From NCBI RefSeq assembly GCF_003550175.1, contig NZ_QXDF01000001.1, forward strand, positions 1,388,501 through 1,452,500: 64,000 nt of DNA, in the 5' to 3' direction. The number at the start of each line of letters is the position of its first letter. The stretch's first letter is position 1. A program made the position numbers and the translations under genes. Shown piece by piece: positions 47,513-56,740 of the stretch. The stretch is from Dichotomicrobium thermohalophilum (GTDB lineage Bacteria > Pseudomonadota > Alphaproteobacteria > Rhizobiales > Rhodomicrobiaceae). The notes beneath the pieces were generated by a model, which saw nothing but the letters and a program-made list of their open reading frames with translations, was not told where the DNA came from and ran no database searches.

Positions 47513-49663
47513 TCAGGAGTCCAGTTTTCGTCTCGCCCCGCCATTGTGCCTTGGTGGGGGCGCGTCATCACTGGCCCGGTCATCCTCATGCGATAAAGGA
47601 TCGGTCTCGCGCTGAGCAAAATCCGGGTCGCTATAGTGATAGGGGTCCGGGTCATCGTGACGGTCGTAGTCCGGCTCCTCGTCGCGGATTTCCGGGTCGA
47701 TCTCCTTCTGGGTATCGGCCGCCGCCTGTCGCTCCTCCGGCTCCTCGGTGCTGGGGTGATGCTCGATCTGGGGCCGCGGCTCGACCCCTTCCAACTGATT
47801 GTCGTTGCCTGACGGGTCGGTCAACATGCCCCGGTCGAGCGCAGTCTGGGGTCGCCTTTCGGGGAAATCCTGGCGGAAGCTCGCTTCCTCCTTGTGGGCG
47901 CTGACGACGGTGCGCAAGGCGATCTCCGGCCATTTGCCCTTGGCGAATTTGTAAACGCGGAAGTCTGGCGCTTCGGCAAATTCGCTGTTACGGGCGCGCA
48001 ACTGCCCGCGAGCAAAGGCTGAGAGGTCGGACCAGCCGCGCTTGCCAATCATGCGCTCCAGCCTGCCGGCTGGCTGCGCCTCGTCGCTCTCCGGGGCGCG
48101 GGCGTTGCGGCTTATGAGACGGACGAATCCGCGGGTTTCCAGCGCGAACATGATGTTGGCGATATAGCGGGCCTTGCGCCGTTTCAGCTCGTCGGCGCCC
48201 GGGCCGAATTCCAGGGGGACGGCCGCATAGTACGCGCCTCGGTGATCAAAGACCACGTCCTGGATCGGCGAGAGCATCTCCTCGGGGGATGGCCGTCTGT
48301 GGAACTCGTCGAAGAACACCTCGCGGAACATCCGCATGAACTCGCCCATCTCGCGGGTGCGCGCTTCCTCCACGCCCCCGTAGAACGCGCGAAAAGCATG
48401 GAACGGCCGGTTCATCGATACCAGCAGGATGCAGAAATCCACGAAAATCGCGATCGCCAGCGGGATGAAGTCGCGCGGACCAAGGCCGGTCAGCCCGGTC
48501 ACCTGCGATGGGTCTTCGCCGGCGGCGATCGCACGCTCGCGCGCTTCGCGCAGCTCCTGCGGGCTGGGCGGGACTTCGAGCTGGAGCAGACCGTAAAGGC
48601 TCGTCGTCAGCCGGCGGAAGGCCTCCACGACGGCGGCTGAGCCCTCGGTCGGGTTGATCTGCGGCGGATTGAGTTCGGGCAATTCATCGATCGCGCGCAC
48701 CACGCCTTTGAGCGCGGAGCTCAGCGCCGGGTCCGGGCAGCGGAAGGTGCCGCCATTGCTCTGGAAGACCGTCTGGTCAGCGCGCTGGGCGAATTCATCG
48801 CGCAGGGACATGAGCTGCGGGTCATTGGCCAGGGCGTTGAAGCGGGTGGCGACCAGGTTCAGCTCGCGGTTCATGTCGCGGAGGAAGACGTTGCGCGTGC
48901 CCGTCTGCGGGTCGATGGTCGAGGGGTCATTCGCGACAACGCGGCTCATCTTCTTGGTGAGCGCGTTTATGTCGTCCTGGACCTGGCCAGCGCGGGAGCC
49001 GACGAACTGCTCGGCGAAGCCGAAGCGGCTTGCATCGGCCTCGCGCAGGCGCATGCGGGGGCCTTCGCCGGGCGGGCTGCCGTTGCAGGTGCCGCCTTCT
49101 TCGCGCTCGGTTTCCGCGCGCTCGGAAGAGATTGTCGCCAGCGTACCGAGCGTGGCCTGAAGCTGGTCAAGCTGAGTCGCGCCACGCTGAAGCTGTGACT
49201 GGACCTGCGTGATCGAGGCTTCGGCAGAAGCGCTGGAGGCGGTGCGGGCCTCAAGATATTTCCAGTAGAATCCGAAGCCGAAGCCGACCGAGATCAGCGT
49301 CAGGAACAGGTAGCCCGCGAGATAGAGGGGGAAGATCGCGAGGACGCGCTTGCCCTGATAAAACTCGCGCGAGAAGAACTGGTCCAGGATGAACAGGATC
49401 ATCAGCTGGAGGACGGCCACGGCAAAGCCGACCGCCACCGTGATCACCATGCTGATCTGTCCCGCGTTCGCGGTGATCAGCTCCAGCATGCCGGTGTAGG
49501 TCGAGATCCACGACAGCGTGGTCAGGCCGATGATGAGCAGGATGCTCTTCCACGATTCGGTGAATCGGGCCCATGAGCGGCGCAGCGGCCCCGGTTGATC
49601 CGGGTCTTGCTGCCGGCCGGGCATGGCCAGACCTGCCTCCATGCCTTTTTTCGAGGCACTCAC
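47513..49663 (-). CDS. Large membrane protein of unknown function (716 aa)
   Basis: A 716-residue protein I do not recognise. Three N-terminal membrane helices (about 40-60, 70-95, 112-135, including SILLIIGLTTLSWISTYTGML and FPLYLAGYLFLTLISVGFGF) are followed by a coiled-coil-prone stretch (SITQVQSQLQRGATQLDQLQ), a region with two cysteines (TCNGSPPGEG, FRCPDP) and a fourth helix near 400-420 (FIPLAIAIFVDFCILLVSMN). A cytosolic charged domain (MGEFMRMFREVFFDEFHRRP) and a long disordered Asp/Glu/His-rich tail complete it. Start is uncertain: GTG 49663, or ATG 49642 or 49624. Confidence 0.75.
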   Translation of the reverse strand: MSASKKGMEAGLAMPGRQQDPDQPGPLRRSWARFTESWKSILLIIGLTTLSWISTYTGMLELITANAGQISMVITVAVGFAVAVLQLMILFILDQFFSREFYQGKRVLAIFPLYLAGYLFLTLISVGFGFGFYWKYLEARTASSASAEASITQVQSQLQRGATQLDQLQATLGTLATISSERAETEREEGGTCNGSPPGEGPRMRLREADASRFGFAEQFVGSRAGQVQDDINALTKKMSRVVANDPSTIDPQTGTRNVFLRDMNRELNLVATRFNALANDPQLMSLRDEFAQRADQTVFQSNGGTFRCPDPALSSALKGVVRAIDELPELNPPQINPTEGSAAVVEAFRRLTTSLYGLLQLEVPPSPQELREARERAIAAGEDPSQVTGLTGLGPRDFIPLAIAIFVDFCILLVSMNRPFHAFRAFYGGVEEARTREMGEFMRMFREVFFDEFHRRPSPEEMLSPIQDVVFDHRGAYYAAVPLEFGPGADELKRRKARYIANIMFALETRGFVRLISRNARAPESDEAQPAGRLERMIGKRGWSDLSAFARGQLRARNSEFAEAPDFRVYKFAKGKWPEIALRTVVSAHKEEASFRQDFPERRPQTALDRGMLTDPSGNDNQLEGVEPRPQIEHHPSTEEPEERQAAADTQKEIDPEIRDEEPDYDRHDDPDPYHYSDPDFAQRETDPLSHEDDRASDDAPPPRHNGGARRKLDS

Positions 49664-49806
49664 GTTACCAGGGCTCCCGAAAGAAAAAAGCAGCTGCCAT
49701 CCCGGGAGGCTTCATCACACCCCGGCGGCAACATCAGGATTAACGCATATTGCTCTTAAATTACATATAATGTCCGATCCAAACCAGAGCAGGGGCGCCA
49801 CAGCCA

Positions 49807-50544
49807 TTATTCCGGCACGCGCTGGCCGTCCCAGGCGAAAACGCAGCCGCTGTCAGCGGGCGTCAGGCCGTCGAGGACGGTGAGCAGGCGCGTGGCCGCG
49901 AAGTCGGGCGTGAACAGCTTTTCCGGCGGGGTCTGGCTCTGGAATGGCTTGGACAGGCCGGTGTCGACCGTGCCCGGATGCAGCCCGACGCAGATCGCGT
50001 CCTTGCGCTTGCGCCCAAGCTCGATGGCGAGGTTGCGCAGGATCATGTTCAGCGCGGCCTTGGAGGCGCGGTAGCCGTACCACCCGCCGATGCGGTTGTC
50101 GCTTATGCTGCCGACGCGCGCGGACAGCGCGGCGAAGATCGCACGCCCTTCACGCGGGAACAACGGCAGGAAGTGCTTCGCGACGAGCGATGGGCCGATC
50201 GTGTTGATACGGAAGCTGCGGGCGAGCTGGTCGGCGTCGAGCGCGCGCCAGCTCTTTTCGGGCTGGATGGAGTCGTCATGCAGCAGGCCCGCGGCGACGA
50301 TCACGATCCGGGTGCCGCCCAGACGGCTCGCGGTTTCGGCGGCCGCGGCGATGGTCTCCTCGTCCTCCAGGTCGATATGTCCGGTCTGCACGCGCGGGTT
50401 TTCGACGTCTGCGGGCGATCTGGAGAAGGCGAGCACGCGTTCAATGGTCGGCATTTCGGCGAGCTGGCGCGTCATCGCCGCCCCGATCCCGCCTGATGCC
50501 CCAATGACGGCGGCAGTTGGGCGTTCGGCGAAGTTTTCGAACAT
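49807..50544 (-). CDS. Short-chain dehydrogenase/reductase (C-factor-like)
   Basis: A 245-residue SDR. The cofactor motif AAVIGASGGIGAAMTRQLA is followed by an Asp-rich strand end (TGHIDLEDEETI). The catalytic Ser lies in FAALSARVGSI and the Tyr-Lys pair in YGYRASKAALNMI, followed by GLHPGTVDTGLSKPF. The pattern resembles CsgA/C-factor SDRs that often neighbour FeS photolyase genes. GGAGG 5 bases before ATG 50544 sets the start. It diverges from the DUF2256 gene with 20 bases between the starts. Confidence 0.88.
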   Translation of the reverse strand: MFENFAERPTAAVIGASGGIGAAMTRQLAEMPTIERVLAFSRSPADVENPRVQTGHIDLEDEETIAAAAETASRLGGTRIVIVAAGLLHDDSIQPEKSWRALDADQLARSFRINTIGPSLVAKHFLPLFPREGRAIFAALSARVGSISDNRIGGWYGYRASKAALNMILRNLAIELGRKRKDAICVGLHPGTVDTGLSKPFQSQTPPEKLFTPDFAATRLLTVLDGLTPADSGCVFAWDGQRVPE

Positions 50545-50564
50545 TGAGCCTCCGGAGTTATGGG

Positions 50565-50726
50565 ATGTCGGGCAATCGCATGCGCAAAAAGGGCGATCTG
50601 CCAACCAAGACCTGTTCAGTGTGCGGGCGCGCGTTTACCTGGCGGCGCAAATGGGCGCGGGTCTGGGATCAGGTCAGGTATTGCTCACAAGCGTGTCGGC
50701 GCGCTGCCCGCACGCGTCGCGAATGA
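50565..50726 (+). CDS. DUF2256 small zinc-ribbon-like protein
   Basis: A 53-residue basic protein with two cysteine pairs (TCSVCGRAFTWRRKWARVWD and YCSQACRRA), the DUF2256 pattern. It probably binds zinc and perhaps nucleic acid. GGAG 7 bases before ATG 50565 supports the start. Its 3' end overlaps the convergent photolyase gene by 53 bases. DUF2256 genes are commonly next to FeS-type photolyase/cryptochrome genes, as here, which suggests an undefined role in the same light response. Confidence 0.85.
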   Translation: MSGNRMRKKGDLPTKTCSVCGRAFTWRRKWARVWDQVRYCSQACRRAARTRRE

Positions 50727-52257
50727 AGGCGCGGGCGCTCTCGCGTGTCGCCTCGCGCTTGTCCGCGCTCATCTTGTCCCAGGTACGATAGACCGGTCCG
50801 AGCCGCGGGTTGCCCTCCAGCTTGTCGCGGTTGCGCGCGAGGAAATCCCAATAGAGATAGTTGAACGGACAGGCGCGCGGACCGGTTTTCTGCTTCACGT
50901 CATAGGCGCAATGGCCGCAGTAGTCGGACATCTTGTTGATGTAGTTGCCTCCTGCTGCATAGGGCTTGGAGCCGAGCAGGCCGCCATCGGCGAACTGGCT
51001 CATCCCGAGCGTGTTCGGCATCTCGACCCATTCATACGCGTCGGCATAGACCGCAAGATACCACTCGTGGATCTGTTTCGGATCGACGCCCATCAGCATC
51101 GCCAGATTGCCGGTGATCATCAGACGCTGGATATGATGCGCGTAGGCTTCCTCGATCGTCTGCCCGGCGGCCGCGCGCACGCAGGCCAGGTCGGTTTCGC
51201 CGGTCCAGTAGAAGCCGGGTAGGTTGTTGTCGGCTTCGAAAAAGTTGGAGTCGGCATACTCCGGCATCTTGAGCCAGTATATGCCGCGGATGTATTCCCG
51301 CCAGCCGAGAATCTGCCGGATATAGCCCTCTACGGCGTTGAGCGGTGCGCGCCCGGAATAATATTCCGCCTCCGCGCGGCGGCACATGTCGAGCGGATCG
51401 AGCAGCCCGGCGTTCAGATAAAGTGAGCAGACGCTGTGGAACAGGAATTTTCTGTCCTGCAGCATCGCGTCCTGGTAATCGCCGAATAAGGGCAGGGCAT
51501 CTTTCACGAAGGTCTCGAAGGCGGCTTCGGCATCTTCGCGCGTCACGGCGAACCAGAACGGCTCCAGATCGCCGACGTGATTTGAAAAGTGCGCGTCGAC
51601 GAGAGCGAGCACTTCGCGGGTGGTGTCGTCCGGCGCGAAGCGTGCGGGTTGCGGCATGAACAGGTCATCGTCAGCCGGCTTGCGGTTCTCCGCGTCGAAG
51701 TTCCAGCGGCCGCCCTCCGGCTCGTCGCCGTCCATCAGCAGGCCGGTCCGCCGTCGCATGTCGCGGTAGAAATACTCCATACGCAGGCTTTTGCGGCCCG
51801 CCGCCCAGTCGCGGAAATCCGCGCGTGAGCACAGGAAGCGGTCGTCGTCCAGCACCTCGACCGGAATGTCCAAACTGTCGCGCCAATCCGCGAATTTCTG
51901 GGCGACGCGCCACTCCCCCGGCTCGGTAACGATCAGGCAGGCCGGGCGGTGGCGCTCGATCGCGCGTTCGACCTCGCCGTCAAATGAGCCGGCGTTTCCG
52001 GGATCATCCAGCTTGGTGTATTCCACCGTCCAGCCCTGCGCGCGCAACGCATCCGCAAAATGGCGCATGGCGGAAAAGATGAAAGCGAGCTTCTTCTTGT
52101 GATGCGGGACGTAGCTCGCTTCCTCGTACACTTCGGCCATGAGCACGACCGCATTCGCCGGGTCCGCTGCGCGCAGGCTACTGAGGCCGAGCGACAATTG
52201 GTCCCCCAGCACGAGGACAAGGTCGCGCCCTGTGCCGTCGGCGCCTTTTTCGGGCAT
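50674..52257 (-). CDS. FeS-type cryptochrome/(6-4) photolyase family protein
   Basis: A 527-residue FAD protein of the FeS-BCP/CryPro group (photolyase-related PF04244 class). The N-terminal antenna half starts DLVLVLGDQLSLGLSSL. The FAD half has LLDPLDMCRRAEAEYYSGRA, ILGWREYIRGIYW, YAHHIQRLMITGNLAMLMGV and EWYLAVYADAYEWVEMPN. Cys359, Cys447, Cys450 and Cys463 have exactly the 88-3-13 spacing I recall for the [4Fe-4S] ligands of Agrobacterium PhrB (350, 438, 441, 454). Members repair (6-4) photoproducts or sense blue light. It follows the glutathione peroxidase gene by 7 bases. Confidence 0.95.
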   Translation of the reverse strand: MPEKGADGTGRDLVLVLGDQLSLGLSSLRAADPANAVVLMAEVYEEASYVPHHKKKLAFIFSAMRHFADALRAQGWTVEYTKLDDPGNAGSFDGEVERAIERHRPACLIVTEPGEWRVAQKFADWRDSLDIPVEVLDDDRFLCSRADFRDWAAGRKSLRMEYFYRDMRRRTGLLMDGDEPEGGRWNFDAENRKPADDDLFMPQPARFAPDDTTREVLALVDAHFSNHVGDLEPFWFAVTREDAEAAFETFVKDALPLFGDYQDAMLQDRKFLFHSVCSLYLNAGLLDPLDMCRRAEAEYYSGRAPLNAVEGYIRQILGWREYIRGIYWLKMPEYADSNFFEADNNLPGFYWTGETDLACVRAAAGQTIEEAYAHHIQRLMITGNLAMLMGVDPKQIHEWYLAVYADAYEWVEMPNTLGMSQFADGGLLGSKPYAAGGNYINKMSDYCGHCAYDVKQKTGPRACPFNYLYWDFLARNRDKLEGNPRLGPVYRTWDKMSADKREATRESARAFIRDACGQRADTLVSNT

Positions 52258-52264
52258 GACTGGC

Positions 52265-52843
52265 CTAGTTGATCTTTGCCGAGGCGAGTTGCTCTTCGAT
52301 CGCGTCGGTCACTTCCTTCGCCTGCGGCTTGGTGCGGGTGCTGAAGGCGCCAACCAGCTTGCCGTCCGCCGAGATCAAATATTTGTGAAAGTTCCAGCGC
52401 GGCGCCAGCTTCTCGCCGCCGACTTCGCGCGCCCACTGGTAGAACGGATGGGCCTCCGATCCCTTCACGTGGATTTTCTCGGTCAGGGGAAAGTTGACGC
52501 CGAATGCGCCCTGGCAGAAGTCCTTGATCTCGCCCTCGCTTTTCGGCTCCTGCCCGCCGAAATCGTTTGAGGGCGCACCGATCACGACGAGCCCACGATC
52601 GCGGTAGTCCTGCCACAGGGCCTGCAGCCCTTGGTACTGCGGCGTGAACCCGCACAGCGAGGCGGTGTTCACCACCAGCAGCACCTTGCCGGCGTACTGG
52701 CTGAGCGGCATTGGCTCACCGCCGATCGAGGTGAAGGTGAAGTCATGCGCCGATCGGGTCTGCGCTTCGGCGGGAACCGTGGCCGCGGGCGCGGCAGTCA
52801 TCACGCCAATCAGAGCCAGCGCGGCGGAGAGTTGCTTTCTCAT
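52265..52843 (-). CDS. Glutathione peroxidase family protein, exported
   Basis: A 192-residue thiol peroxidase of the GPx family with a signal peptide (about 1-28, ending AEAQ), so probably periplasmic. The active centre is Cys64 in VVNTASLCGFTPQY. The catalytic Gln (NDFGGQEP) and Trp-Asn (PRWNFHKYL) are also present. A Cys rather than selenocysteine is normal for bacteria, and such enzymes usually use thioredoxin. It lies between an O-methyltransferase and the photolyase on one strand with short gaps, an apparent operon for photo-oxidative stress. Confidence 0.93.
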   Translation of the reverse strand: MRKQLSAALALIGVMTAAPAATVPAEAQTRSAHDFTFTSIGGEPMPLSQYAGKVLLVVNTASLCGFTPQYQGLQALWQDYRDRGLVVIGAPSNDFGGQEPKSEGEIKDFCQGAFGVNFPLTEKIHVKGSEAHPFYQWAREVGGEKLAPRWNFHKYLISADGKLVGAFSTRTKPQAKEVTDAIEEQLASAKIN

Positions 52844-52913
52844 CGCTGCTATTCCGTCTTGAAGATGAAACTGTCAGGAGTACGCAGCGGCGCGCGCTGC
52901 GGTTCCCTTTGCC

Positions 52914-53585
52914 TCACTCGCGCAGCCTGGCAAGCGCGATGCCATCATAGCCTTTCTGTCCCACCATCTGGGTCACAATGGCTTCGACGCGCGGATTTTT
53001 GGCCAGCGCGTCGTTGAAAGCCTGCACGCCCTGCACCCGGGGATCGTTCGAGGTCGGGTCCAGGACGCGGCCGTCACGCACGACATTGTCCGCGATAATC
53101 AACGCGCCGGGGCGGCAGAGCTTGATCGACCAGTCCAGGTAATTGACGTAGTTCTCCTTGTCGGCGTCGATGAAAACCATGTCGAAGGGAGGTTCGCCGC
53201 GCTCTTCCAGTTCGCGCAGGGAGGCGACCGCCTCGCCGACGATGATCTCGACCCACGGCCCCACTGCAGCGCGGTCAAGATTGGCTCGCGCCACGCCGGC
53301 GTGCTTGGGTTCGTATTCCAGTGTCACGACGTGCCCGTCCTCGGGCAGCGCGCGGGCCAGCCAGGTGGTGCTGTAGCCGCCCAGCGTCCCGATCTCCAGA
53401 ATACGCCTGGCGCCCATCAGTTTCGCCAGAAGGTACAGGTATTTGCCCAGCACCGGCGAGACTGCGATGTTCGGCAACCCTGCGGACTCGGCGGCCGCTT
53501 CGGCGGCGTCCAGCGCCGGGTCGTCCACGATGAAATGATCGGCGATGTAGGCGTCGACATCCTTGAACATCTGGTAATCAGGCAT
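52914..53585 (-). CDS. SAM-dependent O-methyltransferase
   Basis: A 223-residue class I methyltransferase of the caffeoyl-CoA/catechol O-methyltransferase type. The SAM motif is ARRILEIGTLGGYSTTWLAR, followed by DGHVVTLEYEPKHAGVARAN, the metal-binding FIDADKENYVNYLDW and RPGALIIADNVVRDG with the second metal Asp-Asn. AGGAGG 5 bases before ATG 53585 is decisive; a longer frame upstream looks noncoding. It heads the operon with glutathione peroxidase and photolyase. Substrate unknown; quinol or catechol-type phenols are likely from the family. Confidence 0.92.
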   Translation of the reverse strand: MPDYQMFKDVDAYIADHFIVDDPALDAAEAAAESAGLPNIAVSPVLGKYLYLLAKLMGARRILEIGTLGGYSTTWLARALPEDGHVVTLEYEPKHAGVARANLDRAAVGPWVEIIVGEAVASLRELEERGEPPFDMVFIDADKENYVNYLDWSIKLCRPGALIIADNVVRDGRVLDPTSNDPRVQGVQAFNDALAKNPRVEAIVTQMVGQKGYDGIALARLRE

Positions 53586-53759
53586 TTTTCCTCCTGGCAG
53601 GCGGCTGATGGCTCCTGGCGAGCCGAGTCGGTGCGGCTGACGTATGGGTAAATCGCACTTTCGGCCCTCTGGAAACTGCCATAATGTAACATCCAACCGG
53701 CGACAATCGTTGCAAAATCCGGCCAATATCACCGACCCGGCTCAAATCTGGAGGGAGGA

Positions 53760-55424
53760 ATGGACCCGATCTGGCTCGACAGCTATCCGCCCGGCGTTCC
53801 CAGCGAGATCGACCCAGACAAATACCGCTCCATCGGCGAGATGTTTTCAGAAAGCGCGGCGCGCTATGCGGATTATCCCGCCTTCACCTGTATGGGGAAA
53901 ACGTACTCTTACGGGGAACTCGACCGGCTGTCGCGCGCATTTGCCGCCTATCTGCAGGGCGAATTGTGTCTGGAGCGCGGTGCGCGCGTGGCGATCATGA
54001 TGCCGAACGTGCTGCAGTACCCGATCGCCATGCTGGGCGTCCTGCGGGCGGGCTATACAGTGGTCAACTGCAATCCGCTCTACACTCCGCGAGAGTTGGG
54101 CGGGCAACTCGCGGACTCCGGCGCCAAGGCGATCGTGATTGTCGAGAACTTCGCGCACACGCTGGAGCAGGTGCTGGATCAGACCGATGTCGAGCATGTT
54201 ATCGTCACCCGCCTTGGGGACATGCTCGACTTTCCCAAGGCCAGCATCGTCAATCTCGTGGTCAAGCGCGTGAAGAAGATGGTGCCGCAATGGCATATTC
54301 CCGGCGCCCTTTGGTTCAAAGAGACCCTGTCGGCCGGCGCGAAAAGGGCCTATCAGCCGGTGGACGTCGGCCCGGATGAACTGGCCTTCCTGCAATACAC
54401 CGGCGGGACAACCGGCATCCCGAAAGGCGCGATGCTCTCTCACCGCAATATGATCGCCAATCTCGAGCAGGCCCATGCCTGGATCAAGCCGCATGTGCGT
54501 GAGGGGCAGGAGGTCATTGTCACGGCGCTGCCGCTCTATCACATCTTCGCGCTGCTCGCGAACTGCCTGACCTTCATGAAGATCGGCGCCAAGAACGTCC
54601 TCATCACCAATCCCCGCGACATACCCGCATTCGTGAAGGAGCTGAGCACCGAGCCGTTCACTGCACTGACCGGCGTCAACACGCTCTTTAACGCTCTGTT
54701 GCACAATGAGGACTTCCGAAAGCTGGACTTCTCCGCGCTGCGCTTGACGCTGGGCGGGGGCATGGCTGTGCAGAAGAGCGTCGCGCATGAATGGAAGGAG
54801 GTCACGGGGACGCCGCTGGTCGAGGCCTATGGCCTCACCGAGACATCACCGGCCGCGACCATCAACCCGCTCGAGATTGAGGAATACACCGGCTCGATCG
54901 GACTGCCGATCTCCTCCACGGAAGTCTCGATCCGCACGCCGGAAGGCGAGGAAGTGCGCGTCGGCGAGCCCGGCGAGTTATGCATCCGCGGCCCGCAGGT
55001 GATGAAGGGCTACTGGCAAAAGCCGGATGAAACCGCGCTGGTGTTCACCGAGGATGGTTTCCTGCGCACGGGCGACATGGCCAGGATCGATGATGATGGG
55101 TTCATATATATCATCGACCGTACCAAGGACATGATCAACGTGTCCGGCTTCAACGTCTATCCCAACGAGATCGAGTCGGTGATCGCCTCCCATCCCGGTA
55201 TTGTGGAGGCCGGCGTGGTCGGCATTCCGGACGAGCAGTCCGGCGAGACGGTCAAGGCCGTGGTGGTCAAGAAGGACCCCGACCTCACCGAGGACGACAT
55301 CATCGCTTTCTGCCGCGAACAGATGACCCCGTACAAGGTGCCGCGTCAGATCGAATTCCGCGATGAACTCCCGAAGTCGGTTGTTGGCAAGATTTTGCGG
55401 CGAGAGTTGCGTGATAACGCCTAG
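53760..55424 (+). CDS. fadD: Long-chain fatty acid-CoA ligase
   Basis: A 554-residue ANL-superfamily enzyme that activates fatty acids as CoA thioesters via acyl-AMP. The P-loop is LQYTGGTTGIPKGAMLSHRN, the A5 motif is EAYGLTETSPAATIN, and the A7-A8 region is FLRTGDMARIDDDGFIYIID with RTKDMINVSGFNVYPNEIE. The C-terminal catalytic Lys is in LPKSVVGKILRREL. The overall pattern, including TVVNCNPLYTPRELGGQL, is that of FadD. GGAGGGAGGA precedes ATG 53760. It diverges from the O-methyltransferase gene. Confidence 0.95.
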   Translation: MDPIWLDSYPPGVPSEIDPDKYRSIGEMFSESAARYADYPAFTCMGKTYSYGELDRLSRAFAAYLQGELCLERGARVAIMMPNVLQYPIAMLGVLRAGYTVVNCNPLYTPRELGGQLADSGAKAIVIVENFAHTLEQVLDQTDVEHVIVTRLGDMLDFPKASIVNLVVKRVKKMVPQWHIPGALWFKETLSAGAKRAYQPVDVGPDELAFLQYTGGTTGIPKGAMLSHRNMIANLEQAHAWIKPHVREGQEVIVTALPLYHIFALLANCLTFMKIGAKNVLITNPRDIPAFVKELSTEPFTALTGVNTLFNALLHNEDFRKLDFSALRLTLGGGMAVQKSVAHEWKEVTGTPLVEAYGLTETSPAATINPLEIEEYTGSIGLPISSTEVSIRTPEGEEVRVGEPGELCIRGPQVMKGYWQKPDETALVFTEDGFLRTGDMARIDDDGFIYIIDRTKDMINVSGFNVYPNEIESVIASHPGIVEAGVVGIPDEQSGETVKAVVVKKDPDLTEDDIIAFCREQMTPYKVPRQIEFRDELPKSVVGKILRRELRDNA

Positions 55425-56057
55425 ACTGTCGCCGATCAGCCACAGTTGGCACAGAACGGGCAGGGAACCCGTGCATCTCGTGGACGCGCAACTCGGCCCG
55501 GTGGTAACGTCTTTTTGGGCACGAGTATCGGGTGCGTTTCGCAATGATCCGGCGCGTATGGGGGGCGATCGCAATTTCGAAGGCGCAGCAGGCGAGCTTG
55601 CTGGGCGCAGCGGCCGCGTTGGCGTTGTGCGTTCTTCTTATCGCCGGGGCGGACCCGGCAAAGGCGCATCAGAACTGCGCGCAGACCTCTCTTACCCCGA
55701 CGTTTGAAAACGGTTCGACCTGCGACGTGTGCAGGCACGTCTTTCGGCCCAGCCGGACGGCCATGCCGCGCGCTGGCGAACAGGATGCCGCTGGCGCGCC
55801 AGAGCATCGGAGCCTGCCAAGCACCGAGTCGCTCCGGCTCGCAAGATCTTGGCCGGCGGGCCGGACACACGACCCTGTCCGGGCGACCGGCGTGATGCTC
55901 GTGGGCAATGTTCGGTTGCTGAATTGAGAATGTTGGCGTCTGGCATGGGCAGAAACAGGGCCCTTGGACGCCTACGGAAAGATGTCCGTAATATCTGCTT
56001 GTTATTTTCGGTTTTCCGGCTAGCGGTCCCCGCCGCAATTATTCAAGAGGTGGCTCG
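55425..56057. other. 633-base region between fadD and an L,D-transpeptidase gene
   Basis: Apart from the weak open frame at 55544-55927 I see nothing recognisable here: no RNA gene, no strong terminator and no repeat. The T-rich stretch at about 55998-56043, before the transpeptidase start, is the likeliest promoter area. Confidence 0.4.
55544..55927 (+). CDS. Doubtful small exported protein
   Basis: An open frame of 127 codons with a hydrophobic segment like a signal anchor (LLGAAAALALCVLLIAGADP) followed by AKAHQNCAQTSLTPTFENGS and CDVCRHVF, giving three cysteines. The second half is Arg/Pro-rich and poorly protein-like. No clear ribosome site precedes ATG 55544 or the GTG at 55532. It may be a real but fast-evolving or decayed gene, or a chance frame in GC-rich DNA. 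Confidence 0.3.
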   Translation: MIRRVWGAIAISKAQQASLLGAAAALALCVLLIAGADPAKAHQNCAQTSLTPTFENGSTCDVCRHVFRPSRTAMPRAGEQDAAGAPEHRSLPSTESLRLARSWPAGRTHDPVRATGVMLVGNVRLLN

Positions 56058-56726
56058 ATGAGACAGATGTTCCTTTGGTTCGCAGCGGTTGCCTTGTGCA
56101 CTGCCGCGTTCACGACTGCTCCGGCAGTCAACAGTCCCGTATCGGCGCAGTTTTCGTCGTTCTTCTCCTTCAGTTCGGCGTCAGGCCGAAACATGGTGTC
56201 GTTCTCGAAGCGGTATAGCCCGGGGACAATTATCGTCAGCTTCGGTGATCGGCGCCTGTATCATGTGCGCAAGCGTGGCCGTGCCATGAGCTATCCGATC
56301 GCCGTGCCGCGCCCTGAGGCGCGCTGGGGCGGCACGCTGCGCGTGTCGCAGAAGCGAGTTAACCCGAGCTGGAGGCCGACCGCGCGCATGCGCCGCGAGG
56401 ATCCGACGCTGCCGGCTTACGTGCCGGGCGGTCATCCGCGCAATCCGCTGGGCAGCCGGGCGCTGTACCTCGGCAGCACGCTGTACCGCATTCACGGTAC
56501 TGACGCGCCGCAACTCATTGGCCGGCAGGTTTCGAGCGGCTGCATCCGCATGCACAATTCGCATGTCGAGGAGCTGTATCGGAAGACGCGTGTCGGCGCC
56601 CGCGTGATCGTCACTTCGCGCCGGTTCCGCACCTCGGCGATCGCAAGCTCGCCGTCGTCGAACAGTTTCGGCTCCTCGGGGTCCTCGTCGTCCCGCGACT
56701 GGGATCCGTTCAACCGGAACTTCTGA
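56058..56726 (+). CDS. L,D-transpeptidase (YkuD domain), exported
   Basis: A 222-residue exported enzyme with a signal peptide (about 1-30, ending PVSAQ). The YkuD catalytic domain spans about 55-195: TIIVSFGDRRLYHVRKRG, RNPLGSRALYLG, His146 in YRIHGTD and Cys162 in VSSGCIRMHN, the catalytic pair. These enzymes make 3-3 peptidoglycan cross-links or attach proteins to the wall. A Ser-rich tail follows. GAGGTGGCTCG precedes ATG 56058. Several other peptidoglycan genes occur in this window, but none is adjacent. Confidence 0.94.
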   Translation: MRQMFLWFAAVALCTAAFTTAPAVNSPVSAQFSSFFSFSSASGRNMVSFSKRYSPGTIIVSFGDRRLYHVRKRGRAMSYPIAVPRPEARWGGTLRVSQKRVNPSWRPTARMRREDPTLPAYVPGGHPRNPLGSRALYLGSTLYRIHGTDAPQLIGRQVSSGCIRMHNSHVEELYRKTRVGARVIVTSRRFRTSAIASSPSSNSFGSSGSSSSRDWDPFNRNF

Positions 56727-56740
56727 ATGGCTTCGCCGGA

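Noticed and set aside
55436-56038. 200-codon minus-strand open frame
   Set aside because: It runs through the whole fadD-transpeptidase gap, with Arg/Pro/Cys-rich composition and no start signal.
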